NCBI GenBank assembly: GCA_951802425.1
Contig: OX637803.1
Span: forward strand, 1,984,001-2,048,000
Source: Clavaria fumosa
Taxonomy: Eukaryota; Basidiomycota; Agaricomycetes; Agaricales; Clavariaceae
Direction of reading: 5' to 3'
Length of the DNA: 64,000 nt
Shown here: positions 50,860-62,436 of the stretch, piece by piece
Numbering within the stretch: the stretch's first letter is position 1
Layout: each line of letters starts with the position of its first letter
The notes under the pieces: model-generated
What the model was told of the DNA's origin: nothing
Seen by the model: only the letters and a program-made list of their open reading frames with translations
Databases searched by the model: none
Position numbers and translations under genes: made by a program

Positions 50860-52197
50860 GCCGAAGATATATCTTGTTTGATGACTTTTGCAAACAAAAA
50901 AATGTGTTAGCCATTCCAGAGATAACAAGGTAGATTTTAAAATCAGACGTTATAAATGGATCTGGTCAGACTTATAAACATTCAAACTAACGAGAGGGAG
51001 CACATTGTGAGGCTGCCTCACGTTGCACTGCAAGGCACCCACCAATTTGATAGAATGGAACCCATTACTAATAAGGCAAGAGTCGGGTTCTATGAACCTG
51101 AACTGAACTGGACTGAAGGTTCAGGTTTGGATACAATTTGCCAGAACATGTATGGTCCAGTTCTCAGCTTGGTGTGAACCAGACTTAACCAGACTGTGTC
51201 CCTAATTTTCACAGAAATCTAGACATTTGAAGAAAGATACTTCTTCTCCCTATATTCACAGGACTGAAAGTGAGTGTCAGGCTTGTGACAGCTTGTGACA
51301 GCAAGGTTCCTTTATTGTGCATGGTGTTATATTTATTATGTAATAGTGTACAACAGTGCTGTTAGTGCATAGGGTTTTTGAAAGATCCAAGGGGGTGTCT
51401 GGGACACTAGGGGGCATCTTGGATGCGCAGGAGGTGTCTGGGATATCTGGGATGTGTTTGACACACTGATGAAGGTGTGCTTCACCCCTGATAAGCTGTA
51501 CTGGGTTATAGCAATTGGGGGTCAAAAGTGACCAAATCACTTTCAGGAAGAGTAATAGAAGTCTGAAAGCACAGTCCAGAAACAGTATAGTGGCTAACAC
51601 AAATTGTGACAGGAATCACCATTTCCCACTATAGAGATGATGGATGCCTTACCTGTAGTAGGGTGCTGCTTCACGGTGGGATAGTTGGGGGAAAGTGAAG
51701 GAAGGCCCTCCTTATATACTAGAAAGTGGTCTGGTAACTTATTGGGATGTCCATTCAACAAATTTATTCAATTATTCAACTTTTTGATGCCTGCAAAAAA
51801 ACTGTCTGGATGACACACCCATAAACAAAGCCAAATATCTCAACTTAAACTGTGTTGAAGCTGAATACATGGACAGATAGCCAAGAAGTAGGGCTATCAG
51901 ATGGTGTGTTTTACATGTCTGCTTCTTGACCTGTTATTGAGATATTGCTGAAATAATCCAAAAACACAAAACATCTGGACAGTTTTTTTGAGTCACTGTA
52001 CCCTGAACCTCTATTGCTCCCTTAGTACCCAAGTCTAATCTGCCTCCACCCTCCCATCTGTCCTTGTCTCAATAATTCAATAAAGTCAAATCTAACTTAC
52101 CTCTGACTGGACTTTACTCCTGAACTCTGTAATTCCAAGATCTGGGACCCCAGGACTCAGTAGGGGCATTGTTTCAATACATTCACCAAGTCCCACC
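50860..52197. other. Repeat-like, no supported gene
   Basis: About 1.3 kb of AT-rich DNA with phrases such as CTGAACCTGAACTCTGACTG recurring on both sides of the following MITE. Short frames show no domain. Bases 52190-52197 (GTCCCACC) are the left target duplication of the MITE. Confidence 0.5.
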
Positions 52198-52799
52198 TAG
52201 TGTTGCCACAGCTATGACTAGTAGCTGACTAATAGCCATAGCCGTAGCTGATTGTAGCTGTAGCCTAGCTGGCAATCAGCTATGGCTACAAAGCAGCTAT
52301 GACTATGGCTATTGATATTTCCATAGCTGATAGCTGCAGCTAAGCTATGGCTAGGTTTGATGTAAAGTTTCAAGTGAAATAAGTTGAGAATAGCACTTTA
52401 TCTTTCAAATATTTCACCATTAAATGCTCTATTATCTTGTTAGCCATGCTGTAACTCACCTTTTTATCCCTGCTGTGCTGACTTTATCATTCTTAGACTT
52501 GTTGCATATGAACCAGCTTATGAACTGACAGTGACAGGGGTTGTAACTGATGATAGTAGTGGCATTGCACTATTAGTCAAAGTAGCAGTACTACAGTGTC
52601 ATGGCCACCAGGGCATTACAGCAGTGAGAATGAACACATAAATATAATATAAGAGTTGGCAGCTAAGCCATGACTATAGTCAGCTAAACTCACTAGCTGC
52701 AGCTATGACTACAGCTAAGACAAATTGAGACCAGCTAGAGTAGTCACTAGCTGCAGCTGGTCTAGCTGGCTCGTGACTAGTCTAGCTGCGGCAACACTA
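52198..52799. mobile_element. 602-bp hAT-type MITE, copy 2
   Basis: Same ends (TAGTGTTGCC, GGCAACACTA) and exactly the same length as 9380-9981. I count about five single-base differences, so over 99% identity. Perfect 8-bp target duplication GTCCCACC at 52190-52197 and 52800-52807. Near-identity and intact duplications indicate recent movement by a transposase encoded elsewhere. Confidence 0.96.
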
Positions 52800-52807
52800 G
52801 TCCCACC

Positions 52808-53638
52808 TGAACTCCAAAGTCTGATTCTGGAACATTTGGAATCCTGAACCTGAACTCTGACTGGACTTTACCCCAATCCACATGACCCACCCAAGCACAC
52901 ATGTAACACTTTCCACATCTTGTCAACTTGGCTTGTAAAGCTATTATTGAAGCAATGTCAAATTAGAAGATAATTTTGATTATAACCCAGTGCTGGCACC
53001 CATTGTACTTGTTGATGACATGGGGCATAACCCTGTCTCCACCATGTGATCATTTGTTGTTGCAGTGTGTTTCACTTGTCTAGTTGATCAAAAAATATCT
53101 CAAGACCAATCCACAATCAAGATACAGACCTCATCCATTTGCCAACAATATTTTGTGTCTGTCAAGGATGTTTTTCAGCAAAAATTGTACCAACTTCTTT
53201 ATGAAGGTGATCTTCAACACACATCATGATTGATTGCCTTCTCAGGCTTTGAGTCTCAAAGTTTGAGAGGTACTTACCTTGTCTCATTTCCATTGGGCTG
53301 TGCTCACTAAGCACAGGCAGTTGAGAAATTCTTACAAAACAATGAGTTTGCCAAATTGCAGTGATATTAGCTTGGTAATAGTGGATAGAATGCCCTTGCA
53401 ATATTCAAGTGGACCCTTGAGGTGTGTCAGATACTTGAGAACTAATGCCTAAGTGAGTTGGATGGGCTCAGAATGTCTTTAAGACAGAGCTATGTTTGAT
53501 GCCTATTATAAGAGATTTCTCTATGGCTCCTTCACTATCACAAAGCACCTGCACTGGGGCAAGAAACTGGAACCACAGAGCCACAAGCAGCAGCTCCTCT
53601 GAAATCTCTCCAACCCAGCAATCCTTGGTCCTTCACTG
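52808..53638. other. No supported gene; probable transposon debris
   Basis: About 830 bp of AT-rich sequence with a short minus frame at 53162-53401 that I do not recognise. It precedes hAT-related sequence and may be part of the same decayed element. Confidence 0.4.
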
Positions 53639-53646
53639 GCTGCTCG

Positions 53647-54947
53647 TAGTGATGGGGAAGGCTGGGCTTGAAGCCCTGAGCCTGCCTGGCCCAGCCCTAT
53701 TTAGGCCCAGCCCTGGGGAGGGCTTGAGAGGGCCCAGGGCTGGGCTTCAGAGCCCAAGCCTTGGGCTTGAGCCCAGGCTTTCTGCTAGTATTCAGCCCAA
53801 GCCCCTACCTTATTTAGATATGTCCCTGATGTGCCTCAAAATGTATAATGTACAAGTGCAATCAACTGCAAAGCCTAAAGCCAAACCTGTGCTCATTGTG
53901 GGCCAATTGCTCAGCCACAGCAAGGTCTGTCTTTCCTGCAGACTCAGACCATTGCTCTGCTGTGCATGACCCAGTACTCAGTCACACTAGCTATTTTGGC
54001 CTTGTTCTCTCACAATTTCACAGGTAATGACACAGGGTCTTTTCAGGGTGCTGGGCATACTTCTTGATAATGTATTGATGCAGTATAAATAATGTTTGTA
54101 TTGCTGTGAACTTTGTAGAACTGGAGACAGTTGTGGAGTGTCCACATTTGGCCTTGATCAGGAACTCAGTCACACTCAATATTCTACATGAAGCAAGACT
54201 ATTTCCACCTTCTGTTGGGATTAAATCCAATTAGATATGTGACATATCATATGTCTCTAGTTATGTGTGAAACCAAAACCCAGAACATTATTAGACTAAT
54301 TAATGAGCAAAATTCCCCAAAACACAGGTAGTGCAACTTGATAGGCATTGATTTCATTGTTTAGCTAAACAATGAAATCAATGCCTATCAAGTTGCACTA
54401 CCTGTGTTTTGGGGAATTTTGCTCTGACCAACAGAAATGGCAGTTGTACTCCATGTTCTTATGATTTATTACAGGCAATATACATCCACAGCTTAGGTAG
54501 GCAAGTAGTCAATCAGTTCCAGCTAGAAAAGAGGGCAGGGAGTGCATGCCAGACATGCAATTCAACATTGACTGACTACCTAGTGTGACCAAGTACATGA
54601 CCAGCCACAGTAGGACCTGATGGCAAACTCCTCGATGCAAGTGAGATTATTTGGTATAATGACAACAACACCCCACTTGCCTCATCTGCCATCCCTACCT
54701 CTATTGCCTTGCCTCATTGGCTGAGGAAGAGGAGGAGAGTGACATGGCCAGTTTAGATTTAGAGAGTGACTCTGACCTTTAAATCTCATAGCTAGGTCTA
54801 GATTAAAATTGATACCCACTTCCAGTGTTAAAAACCCAGGCCTGAGCCCTACCCCAGGGCTGGGCTTGAGGTCAATCAAAGCCCAAGCCTTATGAAGCCG
54901 AGCCTAAGCCAGGGCTTTTGAGCCTGGCCTGGCCTTCCCCATCACTA
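53647..54947. mobile_element. 1.3-kb non-autonomous hAT-type element
   Basis: The ends are TAGTGATGGGGAAGGC and its exact complement; beyond this, GC-rich GGGCTTGAAGCCC-like sequence extends imperfect inverted arms to about 150 bp. Flanks are GCTGCTCG (53639-53646) and GCTGCTCA (54948-54955), an 8-bp target duplication with one mismatch. There is no transposase inside. A 120-bp perfect palindrome lies near its centre. It interrupts older hAT-derived sequence. Confidence 0.85.
54305..54424. repeat. Perfect 120-bp palindrome without spacer
   Basis: The left arm of 60 bp, starting GAGCAAAATTCCCC, is the exact reverse complement of the right arm; the centre is TTAGCTAA at 54361-54368. I checked both arms base by base and found no mismatch. 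Confidence 0.97.
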
Positions 54948-55082
54948 GCTGCTCAGCATTCCCTCAATAATAAAATTGATACTTATCTCACTGATCCATT
55001 CCTCCCTTTCATTTTGGCAGGTGTGTTATATCCCTTAACTCAGGCTGGCAGTGACTGAGTTGTGATGTAGGAAAATCAACAG

Positions 55083-55334
55083 CACTATCCCACTATCTTT
55101 GCTCTCACAACAGATATATTGCCAATACAGGCATCAGCTGTTCCATATGAAAGGGTGCTTTCATCAGCCAAAGAAATGATGACAGTGCAGCAGGGCAGAA
55201 TTTCTCCAGAACTGATGGAGGCACTCCAGGTTGTCAAGTTTTCTCTTTTCAAAAATGATCCATTGTCATTTACAGAAGGATTGAGCTGGGAACAGGAGGT
55301 AACAGAGCTGGAAACATGCTGCAGAAGTTCATGA
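55083..55334 (+). pseudogene. hAT transposase C-terminal (dimerisation) remnant
   Basis: The frame reads HYPTIFALTTDILPIQASAV, then PYERVLSSAKEMMT and GRISPELMEALQVVKFSL. This matches the hAT C-terminal dimerisation region (usual form: QASSVPCERVFSSAKE...RNxIxPxLMEALQ...KF). The catalytic part upstream is not recognisable; the 53647-54947 element has inserted just upstream. The family's usual Cys in PCERVFS is Tyr here. Confidence 0.8.
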
Positions 55335-55644
55335 ATGAGTCCTAGAGGACATCAATGCCTACATACATTGCATACTCAATGACCCTGAGCATTGATTACC
55401 AAATACACCTGTTTTAGTGATCCAAACTGTGGCTTCAGGGTCCACTCCTTAGTTCATGAACTGAGAATAGGGCAAGCCATATGTAGCTGAGCCATAGCCA
55501 AACTGCACCTTTGAAACTGTGGCAACATTAGTTACCTGAAAAAGACAAGACCTCCACTTCAGAGTTGCAGAATTTCAGAATTTGATATAGACATCACTGA
55601 GAGCTCGCACAAATTCAAATTTCACATCGAAGTGACATGACACT
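55335..55644. other. Spacer between hAT remnant and GNAT gene
   Basis: About 300 bp, no coding signature; presumably includes the GNAT promoter. Confidence 0.4.
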
Positions 55645-56644
55645 ATGGAAAAGGTTGTACTTCGTCGATTGATAGATCCAACTGGTGAGCAGGCTTAAAC
55701 CTGTTGACCTTGGCAATGTGTTCCTTATCCTGTGATATTCCGTTCAGATAAAGAGCTTGAGATAGGAACAGCGGTGCTAAAAGCAGCATTCAGCAATGGT
55801 AATCTGTCCCTCTCATCACATTGGCTCGCATTCGTGAACTTGCAACACAGTTCCAGACACTTTCGGTCAATCACTCGTTGGTAGCGATGAGAGCCTGACT
55901 GCTCCCCTTCACCGTGCCCACATCACCGCAGGCGTCATTGGAGGCGAGGTTTGGGTCGCCGGTTTCAGTGCCACGGACATGGCCGCCATCGCTGTGTGGT
56001 TTGGTCCCGGACAAGAGTTCCTCGGCAGGTGATAGATCAACGCTGAGACCAACAAATCCCAGTCTTGATGAATTCCTAGTAAGGAGCAGCGCCAGGCCGG
56101 GTGGAGTGATGTGATCGCCAAATTTACGCCAGAATTGCAGAAATGGTGGGCAGGAGAAGTGAGTGCTTCGCGTTCAGATGTCGTCATTACTGCCATTTAC
56201 GCTCCGTTTCCCAGTTCTTGCCTAAATACGATGCTTTGACGGAGGCCACGTTGGGCAAAGGCATGAAGCTCAAGTCCTGGCAACTCCAGCTTTTGGGAAC
56301 AAGACCGGACTGTCAGGGGAAGGGACTAGGCTCCGCTCTGGTGAACGTTGTGAAGGACAGGGTAAGTTTCTGCGTTGTTGATGCTTTTGTGGGATGGATG
56401 AATGACAAGATTTGTTGAAGGCTGACAAGGCCGGGGTACTGACCTGTCTTGAGACTACCAACGAACCCAATGTACGACCTCAATTCTTATAGGAGAGATG
56501 GCAAGTTGTCACCGATATTTATGTTGATAGGTCACGTTTTACCAGCATCTGGGGTTCCTCGTTCGCGGAAGCGTTGATATTGTAGGCTCACACGGAGAAG
56601 TCACGATGACTTGCTTAACCAGAGATCCGGGTCATGGCCAGTAA
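55645..56644 (+). CDS. GNAT-family N-acetyltransferase
   Basis: GNAT enzymes move acetyl from acetyl-CoA to an amine; the substrate here cannot be told. Seven exons join in frame to 219 residues: 55645-55684, 55748-55798, 55851-56028, 56080-56158, 56215-56361, 56421-56471, 56531-56644. Key segments: DTFGQSLVGSDESL, HITAGVIGGEVWVAG, IAVWFGPGQEF, WSDVIAKFTPELQKWW, then the acetyl-CoA site LLGTRPDCQGKGLGSALV (Q-x2-G-x-G type), CLETTNEPNVTFYQHLGF. This layout matches a fungal GNAT subfamily of similar length. All introns have GT and AG ends. The gene appears intact although surrounded by transposon debris. Confidence 0.88.
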
Positions 56645-56926
56645 TTCGAGGCGCATAAAATAACCTCGCCGCTTGATAATTTGCCCTCGATGTTCAGGCT
56701 TACAAGTGTACAACTATTTCGCACTTTTATTGTACACCACTGGTTGTCAACGCGGACCACCACCACAAATGATGATAATTTACTACCCTGATGGAGGTAT
56801 CAGACCCAAAATCAACAACTGAGAAACCAGAACATCAAGGATGGGATATATGATGTAGGTATATTCTAAGGGATCCCAGTACGAGCACGTAGCAACGACA
56901 GCGTATCGTAGTGCAAAGCACAAAGA

Positions 56927-57232
56927 TCAGGGATGTATGCGCCTGCGAAACCCATGGTAATGCCGGACATGCGCATGACGGCTGTGGGTATGGTGGCGCG
57001 GCGCAAGATCCGCGTTCGCATCTGAGTCAGGACCTTGGAGCGGATGGGGACTGGGTTGCGGGCTGAGTACGACGCCGAAGATGCATACGAGGAGCCGCGC
57101 GACCCAGGGCACTGGTGGTGGCGTCGCTTGTGTGTCAAGTGTGTCGAGCGGTGCGCGGGGGGAGAGCGGCTGAGTGGCAACGGCGATGGCGGTGGTGATG
57201 AGCGCAAGCGTTAGGGTGCGGATGAGCTGCAT
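56927..57232 (-). CDS. Possible small secreted protein
   Basis: The 101-residue frame begins MQLIRTLTLALITTAIAVAT, a good signal-peptide profile, followed by Pro- and His-rich sequence. An alternative frame in the same place (MRTRILRRATIPTAV, ITMGFAGAYIPDL) suggests an intron within 57010-57060 may switch frames. No family recognised. Confidence 0.35.
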   Translation of the reverse strand: MQLIRTLTLALITTAIAVATQPLSPRAPLDTLDTQATPPPVPWVARLLVCIFGVVLSPQPSPHPLQGPDSDANADLAPRHHTHSRHAHVRHYHGFRRRIHP

Positions 57233-59250
57233 CGTGTCCCTGTGTTGGGATGAGAGCGTACGGTGAGTCGTGTATGTGACCGCAATAGTGAGCGTACGTA
57301 CCTTGCGTATGCTGAAGCTTGGGCGCTGGGTCCGTCGCGGGGGTCCAAGACCAATGATGAGAGGTTTTAAATGCTGGGAGGCAGAGCGGACGAGAGGTCA
57401 CGCTGCCGCGCACGAGGAGAAGGAGACGCCAATGGAAGCGACGAAGAAGGCGAAGGCGAAGGCAGCATGGCGCTTAGTATTGAAGCAGGCCTAATGTAAA
57501 GCTTGAGAGTTTTACCTGCTCCGAGGACGAGAATTGAGGCACGTGATCACACGTGCATCCAATGAGCTCCACGCCGTTGCCAAAAAATGTGTCCTCTGCT
57601 TGCGCATCTCCACCGATGTCAAATAAGACTTGCTAAAGGTTTCACGTATGCAGCACGCATACGTATCACATTGTTGCGTGTTCCATGGACAGCCGTCCCT
57701 GTGCATATCTACTAGACCTGCTTTCTGTGTCATGATCAGGGTATTCGCTAGCTTCGGACAAGGAAAGAATGCAAGAAAAAAACAATAGGAAGATGCAGCT
57801 CACCCGCCTCCTTTGCCAATCCCTCGCGGCTCGCCAGTGCGCATGAGACGCCGCGCAAGCGACACACAAAGCAGTCCTTGCCCTCGTTTATCCAGCCACA
57901 CCTAGCGGCAGCGACGGCGTCTACGGCGCAGGCTTGCATCCGTAGAAAGCTTAAACGTCGCAAGCCGTGCAAGGAAAGAACGCAGCGACGAGGGACGGTA
58001 CTCAAGCTCTAGGTGCGAGGGGGGCTCACACTTGCGGAGAAGCCGCTCGAGGCAGACGACGAAGGTGGTTCTGAGGACGTGGGAGGTGGTGGAAGCCGGT
58101 CGTTAAGGTTGTTAGAGTGGAAAGTAGAGAATGGTTGGCTGCCTTCGGGGCACGCTCAGATGGCGCTCAGATGCGGGATTTGGAAGGGCAGGCCAGGTTT
58201 TTCTTGCGTTGACGGCGTTCTGTTGTACGTTGCGGTGTATTAATAAAGAAAAGGGGGGAAAAGCGAGCAGAAGACAATTCTGGGAATGGAGAGAAATTGA
58301 TGTGTAAGAGACGAGGTACGTGAGGACGACGTGGTGATGCCGTACTTGACGAGGGTTGAGTAGATGAATTGCGTTAAGGGCCATGTGAGGCCGCTTGGCA
58401 GGCGGAGACTCGTCAACGGGCTCTGCGATATCGACGGTGTCTGCGATACCGACAGTGTCGTCGAGCTGGTGGATAGCATCTTCGAGCTTCCGCTACCCGT
58501 GGTCTTCTGTTAAACAAAGGCTGGCTCCGGGGTAGATTTGAAAGACGGACCTTTGTAGTCCGCTGGGAGCGTTGACGAAGAGCCGTTGGTTGAACGAGGT
58601 GGCGCCTAAGCCAATATTTGACCAGGACTACTAATGAAGCAAACATGAGGAGGGTTGGAATCAACTACTTAAAGGGATTTGCTCTGGCAAGGTAGTGACA
58701 AGAGGTTCAGACGTCGTGCTCACACTTCCATCTCTCATGTGACCCAAAGGCAAGGTGCAACGGTGACAAGTGGGAGAGAACGCGGCGACGCGGCGAGTCT
58801 GAGTCCATCCGCAGAGGTATACGGGAGCGTTGGAAAGGTGACAATAGGGGGACATGTTGCCCATATGAAAACAGAGAGCGACGCTAGATACAGAGCTGGT
58901 TTAGAGATTTCAAGTGCTGAAACACAGGGTATGAACTATGTCTTGTCGTTGAATGGAAAGCTTGACTCGATGATGATGGGTGTGCGGAGAACAACAGCAG
59001 ATGGACGGGAGTGAACTGTGGGAAAAGAGGGTCTGATACCTTGGTGTCCCTCGTTTTGGAGGCAGACATGGCATCAGACATTGGCTGTATTGAAGGCACG
59101 AAATCGCCGCAGAAGAAAACCCAACAGCGTTCCCGAAAACCTATCAAGCGCTGGTGTCACGGGCAATGTTACATCAAATCGTGACTGTCACGCTTCGCAG
59201 CATCGAGAAGCGCCAGTCGTATCTTTCTTCGACACTACTACTAGCACACC
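57233..59250. other. No confidently supported gene
   Basis: About 2 kb of mixed DNA. Minus-strand frames at 57748-58005 (Cys-containing) and 58413-58864 (short hydrophobic start MIPTLLMFASLVVLV) could be exons of an unrecognised gene, but I could not join them into a model. The last 200 bp should contain the NLR promoter. Confidence 0.35.
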
Positions 59251-62200
59251 ATGTGCAAAGCTCTTGACACTACCCTGGCGAAGATCAAGTCTTCTTCAGG
59301 GTCTCAGTCTTCTGCCTTCATTGGTCTCCAGAATGCTCTTGCACTTCTCAAGGAGGTTGCAGGGAAGACAGGTATACCGGGACTGCAGGAAGGTATTGGA
59401 GGATTTGTAGTTCTCCTCGATGCTATTCAAGTGCGTGGAACATGTCATTTGTGTCGCTGTTGTTGCTCGCTAATCCTCCGCACAGAAAACCTCACAGAAC
59501 AGCAACGAGTTGGAATCACTGGCTTGCCGCGTTCGAGACTTGCATACAATGCTGCGGGAGGCATCCAATGGCGCCCTGTCTGCAACAATGACTGACCGTA
59601 TCAACTGCTTGTCTGAGTGAGTCACCATTTTCTGGAAAGATGCTCTGCTGATCTTAGTCTCGCATGGCAGATCATGGAAGTCTGTCGGGGAGAAAGCTCA
59701 GCATATGATCAAGCGCAACAGCTTCAAGCGTGTCCTCACCCGTGATCGTGATGCTCTTGAGATTACAGGCCTTATTTCTACTGTCAATGACTCAATACAA
59801 CAATTCCTGGTAAGTAAGTGGCCGTTTTGGATACCCTGATTGAGGTGTGGTCACTCGAAGGTTCAAAGTGCACTTGCCATTGAGTCAATAGTTGGAGTAA
59901 GTTTGCAGACCAGCATCCTCGTCCTGTTTCTCATATGATAATTTGATCAGAGAATTGAGTCGAAGCTTGATATCTATGGTAATGATTTATTTGTAATTTG
60001 GCTGTAGTGCTTTGCTTATCTTTGGCTATGTAGCTGGTCTCAATCTGCCTCGTGCAGTCACTGCTGGCTTCAACTGCAATAATAGGCTAGTGCCATGTCT
60101 TGGTGGTACTCGGAAAGAGATTCTTGAGGAGCTGTATCAGTGGATTGGTCATGATGTTAAACACCTCTCTCCGGAGGGCATACCCACATCCTCTGACCAT
60201 TTGTGTATCATGGGGACTCGGCAGATATTCTGGATCAATGGTGTAGCTGGGAGTGGGAAGACTACAATTGCCTACACTGCTGCCAAGTTCTGTGAGGATA
60301 AAGGACTCCTTGCTGCGAGCTTCTTCTGCTCTAGGGATAATGCTGATTGCAGCAATCTCAATCTGGTATTCATTACCATTGCCTATCAATTAGGACAGTT
60401 TTGTCCAGAGTTCAAAGTTGGACTTGCAGATGTTGTCAGGTCTAATACTGATATTGTTTACTCCTCTGTCTCCTATCAGTTGGAGAAGATGATTGTCAAA
60501 CCATTTGTGGCCATGAGGAATAAGTTCCCTCCAGGTTTAGTTGTGATTGATGCTCTGGATGAATGCAAGGATGACAATTCCACATCTACCATTCTGGCAT
60601 CTTTATCCCAACACATTGAAAAGTTATTCCCTTTGCAATTCCTCATCACCAGTAGACCAATTCTCCAAATCACTGGTGCTTTTCAACATCCAATTCTCAA
60701 CAATACAACCAGGCCAATGATTCTTCATGAAGTCAGGTTGGATATCATTAAAAGTGATATCAAGTATTATCTGACATGGCACCTTGAAGCTATCAAGCAC
60801 AGATATCACATTCCTGGATCCTGGCCATCCCCTACAGATGTTGAGACCTTGGCCAATATGTCCTCAGGCCTGTTCATATTTGCTGCCACTGCCACAAGGT
60901 TCATTGATGTTGCTGATCCAAAGGGACAACTGAGGATGCTGTTGAACACAACAACTGCTGTGGGCTCCTCTCCTCTGCAGCATCTGGATCAGTTGTATTT
61001 GCAAGTGTTGAACATTGCATTCCCTGATATTTCTGAACACCTTGGAGTCAAATTGCGTTTGCTTCTTGGAACTATTGTCATCCTCCAGAATCCTCTCTCA
61101 TCAGATCAATTGGAGGACCTGCTTGAATCTGATGTTGATGTCAATGGTTATCTTCAGAGGTTGCAGGCAATCATTATGGCTCCAAATGATGGCATTGGAG
61201 TTATAAGATTGATCCACCCATCATTCTTTGACTTCATTGTGGACCCTACCAGATGCCATAACATGCAGTTTAGAGTCAATCTTGAAGAGCAACACACTAT
61301 CATGGCAGAGATATGCCTGATTGTTATGAAAAGGCTGAAGAAGGATATTTGTGGTATAAGAGACCCCACCAAGTTTAACCATGAGGTGCCAGATCTCCCA
61401 GAGATGATATCAAAGCACATCTCAGGCAGCCTGCAGTATGCCTGTAGATATTGGGGCATGCATGTTTGCAGTGGCAAACCTTCAAGTAATATATTACAGC
61501 TTCTGGGACATTTCTGCTCAAATCATTTACTACACTGGATAGAAGTTTGCAGCCTTCTTGGGAATCTGAGAAATGCATTGCAAATGTTGGCATCTGTGCA
61601 TGCCTATCTTTCAGTAAGTGCATGTTCTTATCAAGTGAGGCTGACAAAACTAACATGTGATCTTTAAATAGATCAATAATCATATGGATATTGTCTCAGC
61701 TCTATTATATGATGGTGAAAGATTGATTCAAGAGTTCTTTCCAGCCATCAGTGTGTCTGCCCTGCAAGTTTATTTTACAGCTTTGCCCTTCACCCCAGTT
61801 GGCACTGAAATATACAATATGTATAATAAGCAGAGGGAGGGAGCAGTGATGGTGCAAGGAGAATTACCAAAACAGTGGAGCACATGTGTACAAGTCATGG
61901 AGGGCCATTCTGGAAACATCAAATCAGTGTCATTCTCTCCAGATGGCACAAGGATCCTTTCAGGGTCTGATGATGGGACAGTGAGAGTTTGGGATGCAGT
62001 CACTGGTGCTCATCTGCAGACACTTGAGGGTCATTCTGAACATATCACATTGGTATCATTCTCTCCAGATGGCAAAAGGATAGTTTCAGGGTCTAATGAC
62101 AGCATAGTGAAAGTGTGGGATGCAGTCACTGGTGTTCATCTGCAGACACTTGAGGGCCATTCTGATTGGGTCAGATCAGTGTCATTCTCTCCAGATGGCA

Positions 62201-62436
62201 AAAAGATAGTCTCAGGGTCTTATGACAGCACAGTGAGAGTGTGGGATGCAGTCACTTGTGCTCATCTGCAAACACTTGAGGGCCATTCTGATGAGATCAC
62301 ACCAGCACCATTCTCTCCAGATGGCACAAGGACAGTTTCAAGGTTTTATGATAGGACAGTGAGAGGGTGGGATGAAGTCACTGGCACTCATCTGCAGACA
62401 CTTAAGGGCCATTCTGATGCAATCACATCATGTTAG
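59251..62436 (+). pseudogene. NLR: MLKL-like helical domain, NACHT, WD40 repeats; 3' end cut off by a Gypsy insertion
   Basis: Fungal NLRs sense non-self through a repeat array and trigger cell death through an N-terminal effector. Seven exons join in frame: 59251-59430, 59486-59616, 59671-59809, 59861-59896, 59951-59978, 60034-61613, 61672-62436 (952 residues). The N-terminus (LKEVAGKTGIPGLQEGIGG, LESLACRVRDLHTML) resembles the four-helix MLKL/HeLo-type domain common in basidiomycete NLRs. NACHT: Walker A GVAGSGKTT, Walker B LVVIDALDECKD, then FLITSRP. WD40 units of 42 residues begin near 61905: four are complete (SFSPDGxRIxSGSxDxTVRVWD) and a fifth ends at ITSC, where a Gypsy LTR starts at 62431 and supplies a TAG stop. 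The missing part lies beyond the insertion, outside the window. Whether the short protein is made is unknown. Confidence 0.88.
61905..62430 (+). repeat. Highly conserved WD40 repeat array (126-bp units)
   Basis: Units of 126 bp (GAGGGCCATTCTG...CTGCAGACACTT) follow each other with high nucleotide identity, including synonymous sites such as TTCTCTCCAGATGGC. Variation concentrates in a few codons per unit (for example SGNIKS, SEHITL, SDWVRS, SDEITP). Confidence 0.9.

Noticed and set aside
51277..51600. Minus-strand frame of 107 codons
   Set aside because: Lies in repeat-like AT-rich DNA, no domain, no splice or homology support.
57748..58005. Possible zinc-cluster transcription factor on the minus strand
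   Set aside because: The frame contains a CFVCRLRGVSC segment, but Cys spacing does not fit the Zn2Cys6 pattern even after trying nearby introns, and no further exon could be joined with confidence.
58240..58864. Gene model on the minus strand near 58.2-58.9 kb
   Set aside because: Several short frames could be exons, but I found no consistent set of splice sites or known domain.
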